Below, in pieces: positions 5,564 through 11,893 of a stretch of 11,902 nt of DNA. Positions within the stretch are counted from its first letter, which is position 1. Each line of letters opens with the position of its first letter. This DNA comes from JBFKPQ01 sp041628225 (GTDB lineage Bacteria; Actinomycetota; Acidimicrobiia; Spongiisociales; JAENVV01). The stretch covers positions 1 to 11,902 of the forward strand of contig JBFKPQ010000073.1 in the NCBI GenBank assembly GCA_041628225.1, given 5' to 3'. Below the pieces are notes generated by a model. The model was given only the letters and a program-made list of their open reading frames with translations, did not search any database and was not told the DNA's origin. A program made the translations under genes and the position numbers.

Positions 5564-7024
5564 ATGGCCGACCTGACCGCTGCCGAGATCCAAGCGATCA
5601 TCGATCGGGTGCAGACCCGCCTCGGCGAGGTGTCGACCGCGGCCCGGCCGGCATCGGCGCTCGCCGCGCAGGCCGAACTGGAAGCGCAGGCCGAGCTCGG
5701 CGATGGGATCTATCGGACGATCGACGAGGCGGTAGCCGCCGCCAAGCGCGCCCAGGTGCGGTATGCCGACATGGGGTTGGGGGCGCGGCGCGAAATCATC
5801 GATGCGGTTCGACGCTCGATGCTCGAGCACGCCGAACATCTCGCCATGCTCGCCCACACGGAGACGGGGTTGGGCCGGTACGAAGACAAGATCCGCAAGA
5901 ATCGGCTCGTCACGACCAAGGCTCCCGGGCCCGAAGACCTCGAGCCGCAGGCGGTCACCGGCGACGAAGGCATGGCGGTCATCGAGTGGGCGCCGGTGGG
6001 TCTCGTCGGGGCGATCACGCCGACCACGAATCCGACGTCGACGATCATCAACAACACGATCTCCATCGTGTCGGCCGGCAATGCCGTCGTGTTCAACGTG
6101 CATCCCGGTGCCAAGAAGTGCTCCGCCGAAAACGTCCGGCTCATCAACCGGGCCATCGTCGGGGCCGGCGGGCCGCCCGACCTCGTGACGGCCATCCCGG
6201 CGCCGACCATCGACAGCGCAAAGGAACTCATGCACCATCCGGACATCCGGGTCCTCCTCGTCACGGGTGGTCCGGGCGTGGTGCGCGAGGCCCTCAAGAC
6301 CGACAAGCGAGCCGTGGCGGCCGGTCCGGGGAACCCACCGGTGATCGTGGACGAGACCGCCGATATCGAGCGGGCCGCGCGCTGCATCGTGGCCGGCGCC
6401 TCGTTCGACAACAACATCATCTGTACGGACGAGAAGCTGGCGATCGTCGTCGACACCGTGGCCGACCGGCTCGTGCGCGAAATGGCCGCCGCCGGAGCCT
6501 ATGTCCTCAAACAGCACGAGCTGACCAGGCTGGAGCGCGTGATCTTCCGGGAGTTGGGTCCTCCCAACAAGCCGGGCGTCATCGACCCGACCTGGATCGG
6601 CAAGAACGCCTCGGAGATCCTTGCGCAGATCGGCATCCAGGTTCCCAACGACGTGCGGTTGGCGGTCGCCGAGGTTCCGAACGAGCACAACCTCGTGTGG
6701 ACGGAGCAGATGATGCCGGTCTTCCCGGTGACGCGGGTTCCGAACGTGGACGCCGGCATCGATCTCGCGGTGCGGGCGGAGCACGGCTTCCGGCATACCG
6801 CGGGTATCCACTCGACCAACGTCGAGACGATCACCCGGATGGCCCGGGCGATGAACTGCTCGATCTTCGTGGCCAACGGCTCGTTCTTCTCGGGGCTCGG
6901 CGAGGGCGGTGAGGGGTACACGTCTTTCTCGATCGCCAGCCCGTCGGGTGACGGTCTGACGAGGCCGCGCACCTTCTCGCGGCCGCGACGCGTCACCGTG
7001 GTCGGCGCCTTGAGGATCGTCTGA
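5564..7024 (+). CDS. CoA-acylating aldehyde dehydrogenase (PduP/EutE-like), BMC cargo
   Basis: This 486-residue enzyme turns an aldehyde, CoA and NAD+ into acyl-CoA and NADH; beside DeoC the expected substrate is acetaldehyde. Residues 4-20 form an amphipathic helix (I9, I12, V16, L20), a predicted encapsulation peptide, followed by an Ala/Glu-rich linker to about residue 47. The core is PduP-like: GLVGAITPTTNPTST, the TGGPG loop (234-238), catalytic Cys287 in SFDNNIICTDEK, HTAGIHS, and the conserved C-terminal segment TFSRPRRVTVVGALRIV. All key residues are intact and the length is typical for the family. It is placed between shell genes, and its stop overlaps the next start (TGATG). No phosphotransacylase or alcohol dehydrogenase follows, so the fate of acetyl-CoA and NADH is not set by this window. 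Confidence 0.95.
   Translation: MADLTAAEIQAIIDRVQTRLGEVSTAARPASALAAQAELEAQAELGDGIYRTIDEAVAAAKRAQVRYADMGLGARREIIDAVRRSMLEHAEHLAMLAHTETGLGRYEDKIRKNRLVTTKAPGPEDLEPQAVTGDEGMAVIEWAPVGLVGAITPTTNPTSTIINNTISIVSAGNAVVFNVHPGAKKCSAENVRLINRAIVGAGGPPDLVTAIPAPTIDSAKELMHHPDIRVLLVTGGPGVVREALKTDKRAVAAGPGNPPVIVDETADIERAARCIVAGASFDNNIICTDEKLAIVVDTVADRLVREMAAAGAYVLKQHELTRLERVIFRELGPPNKPGVIDPTWIGKNASEILAQIGIQVPNDVRLAVAEVPNEHNLVWTEQMMPVFPVTRVPNVDAGIDLAVRAEHGFRHTAGIHSTNVETITRMARAMNCSIFVANGSFFSGLGEGGEGYTSFSIASPSGDGLTRPRTFSRPRRVTVVGALRIV
7012..7016 (+). promoter_or_regulatory. Ribosome-binding site of the BMC-Tsp gene
   Basis: GAGGA lies seven bases before ATG 7024, inside the last codons of the aldehyde dehydrogenase gene. 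It supports reinitiation at the TGATG overlap. Confidence 0.6.
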
Positions 7025-7605
7025 TGATCCGACCGGCTCTGGCGCTCCTCGAGTTCGACTCGGTCGCGGTTGGTATCGAGGCGGGCGATGCGATGGCCAA
7101 GCGCTCGGCTTTGCGGGTTCTGTTGGCCGGGACCGTCCACCCCGGCAAGTACTTGGTGCTGGTCGGAGGTGAGGTAGCCGACGTCGAAGAAGCGGTCGAC
7201 GCCGGGTTGGCCATGGCAGACGGCCACCTCATCGACCGCGTGGTGCTGCCCGACGTCGACGAGCGGGTGGTGGCCGGCGTCGCCGGCGACCGGGCACCCA
7301 GCGAGGGTGAGGCCCTGGGCATCATCGAGACGTCGAGCGCGGCCGCCACGATCCATGCCGCCGACGCCGGCGTTAAGGGAGCCGCAGTGTCGATTCGCCA
7401 GCTGCGCCTGGCCGACGATCTGGGAGGCAAGGGGTACGTGCTGTTCGGTGGGCCGGTCGGCGAGGTCGAAGCGGCCGTCGAGATCGGATCTGAACGTGTC
7501 ACCCACGCCGTCGTAGCGACGCGCGTCATCGCGCAACTCCACGAGGAGATGGACGAAAACCTCGAGGCCGATGCCCGGTTCGGTCCGCGGATGTCCGGGA
7601 GCTGA
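7024..7605 (+). CDS. BMC shell protein, single-layer trimer type (BMC-Tsp)
   Basis: This 193-residue protein has two BMC domains in tandem. The first (about residues 3-90) has ALALLEFDSVAVGIEAGDAM and the strand LLAGTVHPGKYLVLVGG. The second (about 97-180) has GIIETSSAAATIHAADAGVK and LADDLGGKGYVLFGGPVGEVE. It resembles the Haliangium BMC-T1 type and is clearly different from the double-layer protein at 4333. Trimers of such proteins tile the facets beside BMC-H. The two pore-loop regions differ (HPGK and LGGKG), so the pore is pseudo-sixfold with alternating residues. The C-terminus has an extra acidic then Arg/Gly-containing tail of about 15 residues. It overlaps the dehydrogenase stop by one base and lies two bases before BMC-P2. 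Confidence 0.92.
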   Translation: MIRPALALLEFDSVAVGIEAGDAMAKRSALRVLLAGTVHPGKYLVLVGGEVADVEEAVDAGLAMADGHLIDRVVLPDVDERVVAGVAGDRAPSEGEALGIIETSSAAATIHAADAGVKGAAVSIRQLRLADDLGGKGYVLFGGPVGEVEAAVEIGSERVTHAVVATRVIAQLHEEMDENLEADARFGPRMSGS

Positions 7606-7607
7606 CG

Positions 7608-7913
7608 ATGCAGTTGGGACGAGTCATCGGAACGGTCGTCGCCACCCACAAGACGCCGAATCTCGATGGCGTGAAGTTCCTCATCGTCCAGCCTCTGACG
7701 AAGAAGCTCGAGCCGGTCGGTCGGGCCGTGGTGGCGGCTGACGGCGTTGCGATGGCCGGCCCCGACGAACTCGTCTACGTGGTGGGATCGCGCGAAGCGG
7801 CCCAGGCCATGCCCGAACCGTTCGTGCCGGTCGACCACGCCATCGTGGGGATCGTCGACTCGGTCGACGTCGTCGATGCTCCCGCCACGCCGAAACGGAA
7901 TCGGAAACGATGA
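7608..7913 (+). CDS. BMC pentamer vertex protein 2 (BMC-P) with basic tail
   Basis: This 101-residue EutN/CcmL-fold protein starts with QLGRVIGTVVATHKTPNLDG and ends its fold with HAIVGIVDSVDVV. The middle differs from BMC-P1: the usual D-VGAG-GE segment reads DGVAMAGPDELVYVV, and the GSSAR motif reads GSREAAQ. A basic tail, APATPKRNRKR, extends past the normal end. A Shine-Dalgarno-like GGGAG at 7597-7601 precedes the ATG. Its TGA overlaps the next ATG (ATGA). It probably caps vertices, perhaps of specialised kind (inference). Confidence 0.9.
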   Translation: MQLGRVIGTVVATHKTPNLDGVKFLIVQPLTKKLEPVGRAVVAADGVAMAGPDELVYVVGSREAAQAMPEPFVPVDHAIVGIVDSVDVVDAPATPKRNRKR

Positions 7914-8176
7914 AGATCGCCCGCGTCGCAGGGACGGTCGTCTCGACGATCTCCTCGCCGGTATTCGATGGGCAACGTCTGTTGTTGTGCGATCTGATCG
8001 ACCCGTCCGGTACCGAGACCGGCGGCTACGTCATCGCCGTGGACGTCGTCGACGCGGGCGTAGGGGAGACCGTGCTCATCCTCGACGAGGGCACCGGTGC
8101 GCGGCAGATTCTCGATCAGGTGGTGGCGCCGGTTCGCGCCGTCGTGGTGGGGGTCGTGGACCTGGTCGAGATGTGA
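7910..8176 (+). CDS. BMC pentamer vertex protein 3 (BMC-P)
   Basis: This 88-residue EutN/CcmL-fold protein has the N-terminal strand KIARVAGTVVSTISSPVFDG, the core segment GGYVIAVDVVDAGVGETVLI and the final VVVGVVDLVEM. The GSSAR motif is EGTGARQ. It keeps the Asp/Gly pattern of canonical pentamers better than BMC-P2 does. It is translationally coupled to BMC-P2 by ATGA and is the last gene of the BMC operon. Three divergent pentamer genes in one operon parallel the Haliangium ochraceum shell. Confidence 0.91.
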   Translation: MKIARVAGTVVSTISSPVFDGQRLLLCDLIDPSGTETGGYVIAVDVVDAGVGETVLILDEGTGARQILDQVVAPVRAVVVGVVDLVEM

Positions 8177-8185
8177 CCGGCTGGC

Positions 8186-8214
8186 TTGACACTGCGACAT
8201 CATCATGACATCAT
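8186..8214 (+). promoter_or_regulatory. Predicted promoter of the MFS gene (TTGACA, 17 bp, CATCAT)
   Basis: TTGACA at 8186-8191 is a perfect -35 consensus. After exactly 17 bases, CATCAT at 8209-8214 matches TATAAT at four of six positions. Transcription would begin around 8220-8224, that is, at or just before ATG 8224, so the mRNA would be leaderless or nearly so. The palindrome at 8203-8227 covers the -10 and start region. Confidence 0.6.
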
Positions 8215-8217
8215 CAT
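8196..8217 (+). repeat. Tandem 11-bp direct repeat of GACATCATCAT
   Basis: GACATCATCAT occurs at 8196-8206 and again, immediately adjacent, at 8207-8217. The 11-bp period is about one helical turn, so the two half-sites would lie on the same DNA face. It lies in the spacer and -10 of the predicted MFS promoter. Confidence 0.85.
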
Positions 8218-8227
8218 GATGTCATGA
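8203..8227. promoter_or_regulatory. 25-bp perfect palindrome, probable operator over the MFS start
   Basis: The 12-base arm TCATGACATCAT (8203-8214) is followed by one central C (8215) and then its exact reverse complement (8216-8227). It covers the predicted -10, the transcription start and the ATG at 8224. With a one-base centre and no T-run after it, it looks like a binding site for a dimeric repressor (for example of TetR, GntR or MarR type) rather than a terminator. Which protein binds is unknown; no regulator gene is in the window. Confidence 0.7.
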
Positions 8228-9573
8228 GGGGGATGCGCACGTTCTTGATCGTCTGGCTCGGCCAGGTGGTGTCTGTGCTCGGATCCCAGATGACGGGTTT
8301 CGCGCTCGGTATCTACGTGTTCCAACAGACCGGCTCGGTCACCCGCTTTTCCTTCATCATCCTGGCGGCGAACCTACCCGGGATCGTCGTCGGCCCCTTT
8401 GCCGGGAGCCTCGTCGATCGGCTGCCGCGGCGGCTCGTGATGATCGGTGCCGACACCCTGGCGGGGCTCGCGACGCTGGTCGCGGCCCTGCTGTTCTTCT
8501 CTGGCTCGCTGACGATCGGTGCCATCTACGCCATCGCCGTGCTGGGGTCGCTGGCGAACACGTTCCAGGAGCCGGCCTACACGGCGTCGGTTCCGCTGCT
8601 GGTGCCGAAGGAGCACCTTGGGCGAGCGAACGGTCTGATCCAACTCGGTCCGGCGATCGGTCTGCTCGGCGCGCCGGTGGCGGCGGGGTTCCTCATCGTC
8701 GCGGCCGGACTCGGTACGATCCTGGTGATCGACGTCGTGACCTTCCTCGTGGCGCTCGGCACCCTCATCGCCGTTCGGATTCCCGACCCGGAACCGTCCG
8801 ACGAGGAGGTTCGTCCGTCACTGTGGGCGGACGTCAAGGAAGGGTTCTTCTTCCTGTGGCGTCGGACCGGTCTGTTCCTGATCATGATGTCGGCGCTCAT
8901 CCTGAACTTCTTGTTCGGGTTCTTCAACGTGCTGATCATTCCGCTGTTCTTGACCTTCACGACCGCGGAGGCGGCCGGGATCGTGTTCACGATCGGTGGG
9001 CTCGGCATGGTGCTGGGGTCGATCGTGATGTCGGCGTGGGGCGGGCCGAAGCGGAGAATCCGCGGCGCGGTGATGCTGATGGCTACGGCTGGGATCGGCT
9101 TCATGGTCATGGGATGGCGGAATTCCGTGGTGCTCGTCGCCGTCGGAACCTTCGGGCTCATGTCGACCAGCGCCTTGGTGAATGGCACGTTCCAGACTTT
9201 CTGGCAGGTGAAGATCCCGCTCGCCATGCAGGGACGGGTGTTCGCCATGCGCCGCATGCTGGCGACGCTCGCGACACCCGCCGCCTATCTCCTGGCAGGA
9301 CCGCTCGCCGACCAGGTATTCGAGCCGGCGATGGCCGACGGGGGTTCGCTGGCCGATGGGTGGGTCGGCTCGCTGCTCGGGACCGGTCCCGGCCGAGGTA
9401 TCGGGCTGATGTTCGTGCTGATCGGCATCGGAGCCATCGCCACCGTCTTGTTGATGTACACCCACCCGCGGGTCCGGCACGTCGAGACCGAACTACCCGA
9501 TGTGGTCGTCGACGATGAGAGCTCGAGTCGGCCGGCTGATCCCGCCGTGGTGCCGGATCAGAGCGGCGCGTAG
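8224..9573 (+). CDS. MFS exporter (MFS_3 / EntS-like efflux family)
   Basis: This 449-residue transporter has about twelve hydrophobic segments. Motif A, GPFAGSLVDRLPRR (57-70), lies between the second and third helices. The central cytoplasmic loop is charged (EPSDEEVRPSLWADVKEG), and a soluble acidic tail of about 40 residues ends the protein. The early segment MRTFLIVWLGQ with LGSQMTGFALGIYVFQQTGS is typical of the EntS/MFS_3 group, which exports drugs or siderophores; the substrate here is unknown. ATG 8224 has no Shine-Dalgarno upstream, which fits leaderless expression from the promoter at 8186-8214; ATG 8233 is the alternative start. The palindrome on its start suggests ligand-induced expression. 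It lies 47 bases after the BMC operon and overlaps the convergent VOC gene by 16 bases. Confidence 0.88.
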   Translation: MRGMRTFLIVWLGQVVSVLGSQMTGFALGIYVFQQTGSVTRFSFIILAANLPGIVVGPFAGSLVDRLPRRLVMIGADTLAGLATLVAALLFFSGSLTIGAIYAIAVLGSLANTFQEPAYTASVPLLVPKEHLGRANGLIQLGPAIGLLGAPVAAGFLIVAAGLGTILVIDVVTFLVALGTLIAVRIPDPEPSDEEVRPSLWADVKEGFFFLWRRTGLFLIMMSALILNFLFGFFNVLIIPLFLTFTTAEAAGIVFTIGGLGMVLGSIVMSAWGGPKRRIRGAVMLMATAGIGFMVMGWRNSVVLVAVGTFGLMSTSALVNGTFQTFWQVKIPLAMQGRVFAMRRMLATLATPAAYLLAGPLADQVFEPAMADGGSLADGWVGSLLGTGPGRGIGLMFVLIGIGAIATVLLMYTHPRVRHVETELPDVVVDDESSSRPADPAVVPDQSGA

Positions 9574-9971
9574 ATCAGAAGTTCGGTGCCGAACGGGTCG
9601 GTGACGGGACACGACCGGACGGGTCGATACATGAGCTGATCGGACGGATGTGGTCCCGTCCCGCCGGCGGCGATGAAGGCGGCCTGGAGGCGTTCGGCTT
9701 CTGATGGGCTGGCCATCACGATCGGTACTTCGGCGTTCTCCGGCGCGCCGTGCCCACCGGCGAGGAGCGTCAGCCACGTTGGCCCGATACGCCAGCCGCG
9801 CGTGCCGTGGCCTTCGACGTAGACAGGCTCGCCCAGCACGGAGCGGTAGTAGTCGACGGCAGCCTGGAAGTCGGTGAAGAACAGCGTGGCTCCGTGGATG
9901 CCCGCGAACCGAAAGCGCGGTTCCGGTTCCGGGTCGACGAAGTGGGCGGCACGATAGCTGTCGTAATCCAT
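9558..9971 (-). CDS. VOC-superfamily (glyoxalase/bleomycin-resistance fold) protein
   Basis: This 137-residue protein has a VOC fold: FAGIHGATLFFTDFQAAVDYYRSVLG in residues 22-47 is the usual first strand and helix, followed by WRIGPTWLTLLAGG, PIVMASPSEAERLQAAFIAAGG and the closing motif DPFGTELLIYAP (125-136). The final Glu130 sits at a usual metal-ligand place, but the first-strand ligand is not obvious, so metal binding and catalysis are uncertain. A Pro/Glu-rich segment of about 20 residues precedes the fold. The start is taken at ATG 9971-9969, two bases after the stop of the secreted-protein gene; the same frame is open much further upstream but only as a shadow of that gene. Last gene of the minus-strand operon. 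Confidence 0.85.
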   Translation of the reverse strand: MDYDSYRAAHFVDPEPEPRFRFAGIHGATLFFTDFQAAVDYYRSVLGEPVYVEGHGTRGWRIGPTWLTLLAGGHGAPENAEVPIVMASPSEAERLQAAFIAAGGTGPHPSDQLMYRPVRSCPVTDPFGTELLIYAPL

Positions 9972-9973
9972 GG

Positions 9974-11158
9974 TCAGCCGCCGGTCGGCACCGAACGGAT
10001 CTCCCTCACGGTGTAGGGGAGAGCGTTGGCGATGACGATTGGCGCATAGGGGTAGTTGACGCCCTGGAAGGTGTAGTAGCCGGTCCAGATCGTGGCGGTG
10101 GACAGCACGAACTCGCCCTTGGTCTCGTACACGTGGATGGCCGCGGCATCGGCCTCGGTGCCCGCACCTCCGTCGTAGGTGGAGGCGGGTGCCAGCGGCT
10201 GGTCGGCGAAGTCGAGTATGTGTTCGTAGCCGGAAAGGTCGAACCCGGCGAGGGTGCCCCGGTACTCGCATCGGGTCGTGCAGTCGGGATCCCAGGCGAC
10301 GGCGTCGACCCAGGCGTGTGCGGTGAGGGTGAACGTGGTGCCCATGGCGCTGATCGAGGTCGTGAACGGCCCAAGCTCCGATGCCTCGCGCTCGGCGAAG
10401 TCGTACCAGAGCCAGGTGTCGAGGCCGGTGAGGCCGTCCACCGTCGGATTGACGTTGGACTGGCCCTGTGGGACCCCTTCGGCAATACCCGCGAAGTCGT
10501 CGCCCGAGGACGGCGTGATGAGTTCGCACGACGTCGTGAGGTCGCCCGACACGGAGATGTTGCCGGGCGACAGGTCTTCGACCCAGTCGGTTCCGTAGTG
10601 ATACGACCAGTCGTTGGAGTTCTGGTCGAACCAGAAGGTCGCGGAGCCCATGAGGATGTGGCCGGGATCGCACGACGGCGGTCCGGTGACGTTGATCGTG
10701 ATCGTCACGATGCCGAGATCGTCTTCGGCCGCGGTGATGTAGGCGGCGTCGACGGGAATCCATCCGCTCTTGTGGACCGTGTTGCACACGCCGAGGTAGG
10801 AGTCCGGGTTCCAGCCGGCGAACTCGACGAACGAGTCGATCTCGTGCTGCGTCCACGAGTTCATGTAAGGCAGCCACTCGTTGTAGATGAAGGTGTCTCC
10901 TGGGTCGGCGCCCGGCGGTACGGGCCATTCCCACGGCCGGGCGAGGTTGTAGGCGCGCCGGTCCTCGTGCAGGTTTCGGCAGATCGGGGTGACGTCATAC
11001 GTCTCGGCCGATCCCGGTCCGCCAGCGACGAAGAGCGACCCGGTGACGTTCCAGGGATCGAGGTAGGAGCTGTGGTCGACCCAATCATCGTCGTGCGTCG
11101 CGGAGGCAGGAGGGACGACAACCTGGAGTGCGAGGACGATCGCGAGCAGGCGTTTCAT
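9974..11158 (-). CDS. Secreted protein with six cysteines, unknown function
   Basis: This 394-residue protein begins with a clear Sec signal peptide (MKRLLAIVLALQVVVPPASA, cleavage likely after Ala20). The mature part is acidic, rich in Trp, Tyr, Asp and Thr, and has six Cys (in PICRN, GVCNT, PSCDP, TSCEL and PDCTTRC), which could form three disulfides outside the cytoplasm. Beta-rich stretches such as IVTITINVTG and TFTLTAHAWVDAV suggest a beta-sandwich, but I recognise no family or active site. The start ATG 11158-11156 overlaps the lipoprotein stop (ATGA on the minus strand) and is preferred over an in-frame extension to 11188 because it begins the signal peptide. It is coupled to the lipoprotein upstream and followed by the VOC gene. 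Confidence 0.85.
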   Translation of the reverse strand: MKRLLAIVLALQVVVPPASATHDDDWVDHSSYLDPWNVTGSLFVAGGPGSAETYDVTPICRNLHEDRRAYNLARPWEWPVPPGADPGDTFIYNEWLPYMNSWTQHEIDSFVEFAGWNPDSYLGVCNTVHKSGWIPVDAAYITAAEDDLGIVTITINVTGPPSCDPGHILMGSATFWFDQNSNDWSYHYGTDWVEDLSPGNISVSGDLTTSCELITPSSGDDFAGIAEGVPQGQSNVNPTVDGLTGLDTWLWYDFAEREASELGPFTTSISAMGTTFTLTAHAWVDAVAWDPDCTTRCEYRGTLAGFDLSGYEHILDFADQPLAPASTYDGGAGTEADAAAIHVYETKGEFVLSTATIWTGYYTFQGVNYPYAPIVIANALPYTVREIRSVPTGG

Positions 11159-11880
11159 CGCACATCCGCCGAATAGAACAGCTTCCATCCGGTTTCGGTC
11201 GGCGCTAGAAGCGCCACGATGTCTGCGGGGTCCGAACTCGGGATGTCGTTGACAGTCGACCCGTCGTCTGCGTCGACGACCGCATACGCGCCCCTCAGGA
11301 GTGTGTACTGAATCGCAACGGAGCCTGGTGGAGCTTCTGCTCGAATATCGGCGGGGATGTCGGGGTGCTCGAGGCTGGAGATGGTGACGCCGGATACAGT
11401 GGTCGGGCTGTTGGCGATCAGAATCCAGTTGTTCACCATCGCATTGTTGGCGGCGCTAAATGCCGTATCGAAGGCTGGCCCCCCTACCCAGTAGTGAATC
11501 CTCGTCCATTCTGGCGATGTCTTCGCTTCCGCAGTCCAACGGCTAAAGAGAACCATCTCCTCCATCGCCACGCGCGGGTCCGGGTTCGTGAGGTCGGGGA
11601 TGGGGATCTCGCCTTCGTAGCCGATGAAGTCGGCGTTGAGCTGTTCGACGAGGGCTTCGAGGGCGGCGGGGTCGCCGACGAGTTCGGTCGATACGGGCAC
11701 CGTGGTGCTGGTTGTCGTGGTGGGGGTGACCGTCGTGGTAGGAGCCGGGGCCGTGGTCGTCGGCACCGGCACGGTAGTGGGCGCGGCGGCCGGGGTGGTG
11801 ATCGTGGGGTTGTCGGAGCACGCCGCGATGGCGACCACGACGATGGCCACCACGAGCTTCCAGCGCAGAACCCCTGGCAT
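11155..11880 (-). CDS. Secreted lipoprotein with Thr/Pro-rich linker, unknown function
   Basis: This 241-residue protein has a basic-hydrophobic signal peptide ending in the lipobox IAAC, with Cys21 the lipidation site. Residues 25-64 are a low-complexity Thr/Pro/Val linker (blocks such as PTTTSTTVP, common in actinobacterial surface lipoproteins). A globular domain of about 175 residues follows, with RWTAEAKTSPEWTRIHYW and, near the C-terminus, APTETGWKLFYSADVR, which resembles the end of small SnoaL/NTF2-like or DUF4440-like domains; I cannot confirm this. It would be anchored outside the membrane. It is first in a three-gene minus-strand operon and coupled to the secreted six-Cys protein, so the two may act together. 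Confidence 0.85.
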   Translation of the reverse strand: MPGVLRWKLVVAIVVVAIAACSDNPTITTPAAAPTTVPVPTTTAPAPTTTVTPTTTTSTTVPVSTELVGDPAALEALVEQLNADFIGYEGEIPIPDLTNPDPRVAMEEMVLFSRWTAEAKTSPEWTRIHYWVGGPAFDTAFSAANNAMVNNWILIANSPTTVSGVTISSLEHPDIPADIRAEAPPGSVAIQYTLLRGAYAVVDADDGSTVNDIPSSDPADIVALLAPTETGWKLFYSADVR

Positions 11881-11887
11881 GCGCGCC

Positions 11888-11893
11888 AGCGTA
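11888..11893 (-). promoter_or_regulatory. Candidate -10 box TACGCT for the lipoprotein operon
   Basis: On the minus strand TACGCT ends seven bases before the ATG at 11880-11878, the spacing of a leaderless promoter. The -35 region lies past the window edge and cannot be checked. Confidence 0.35.

Noticed and set aside
4826..6811. Long open frame of 661 residues on the minus strand, antisense to the BMC-H, BMC-P1 and aldehyde dehydrogenase genes
   Set aside because: Its sequence is rich in Arg, His, Asp and Gly with no hydrophobic core or known motif, and it lies opposite three well-identified genes. It is the usual reverse-frame shadow of GC-rich coding DNA.
5524..6912. 462-residue plus-strand frame overlapping the aldehyde dehydrogenase
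   Set aside because: It is an Arg/Gly/Asp-rich out-of-frame reading of a gene with all catalytic motifs intact in the other frame.
8196..8217. Tandem repeat considered as a CRISPR or minisatellite
   Set aside because: There are only two adjacent 11-bp copies with no spacers and no cas genes; a regulatory half-site explains it better.
8203..8227. Palindrome read as an intrinsic terminator of the BMC operon
   Set aside because: The stem is AT-rich at its centre, the centre is one base, and the bases after it are GGGGG rather than a T-run. It also lies on a start codon and under a good promoter, so an operator is more likely.
9972..10934. Long upstream extension of the VOC frame on the minus strand
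   Set aside because: It overlaps the secreted-protein gene, has shadow-like composition, and the VOC fold starts only after ATG 9971.
11690..11800. Low-complexity GTGGTCG-like repeats
   Set aside because: They encode the Thr/Pro-rich linker of the lipoprotein on the minus strand and need no other explanation.
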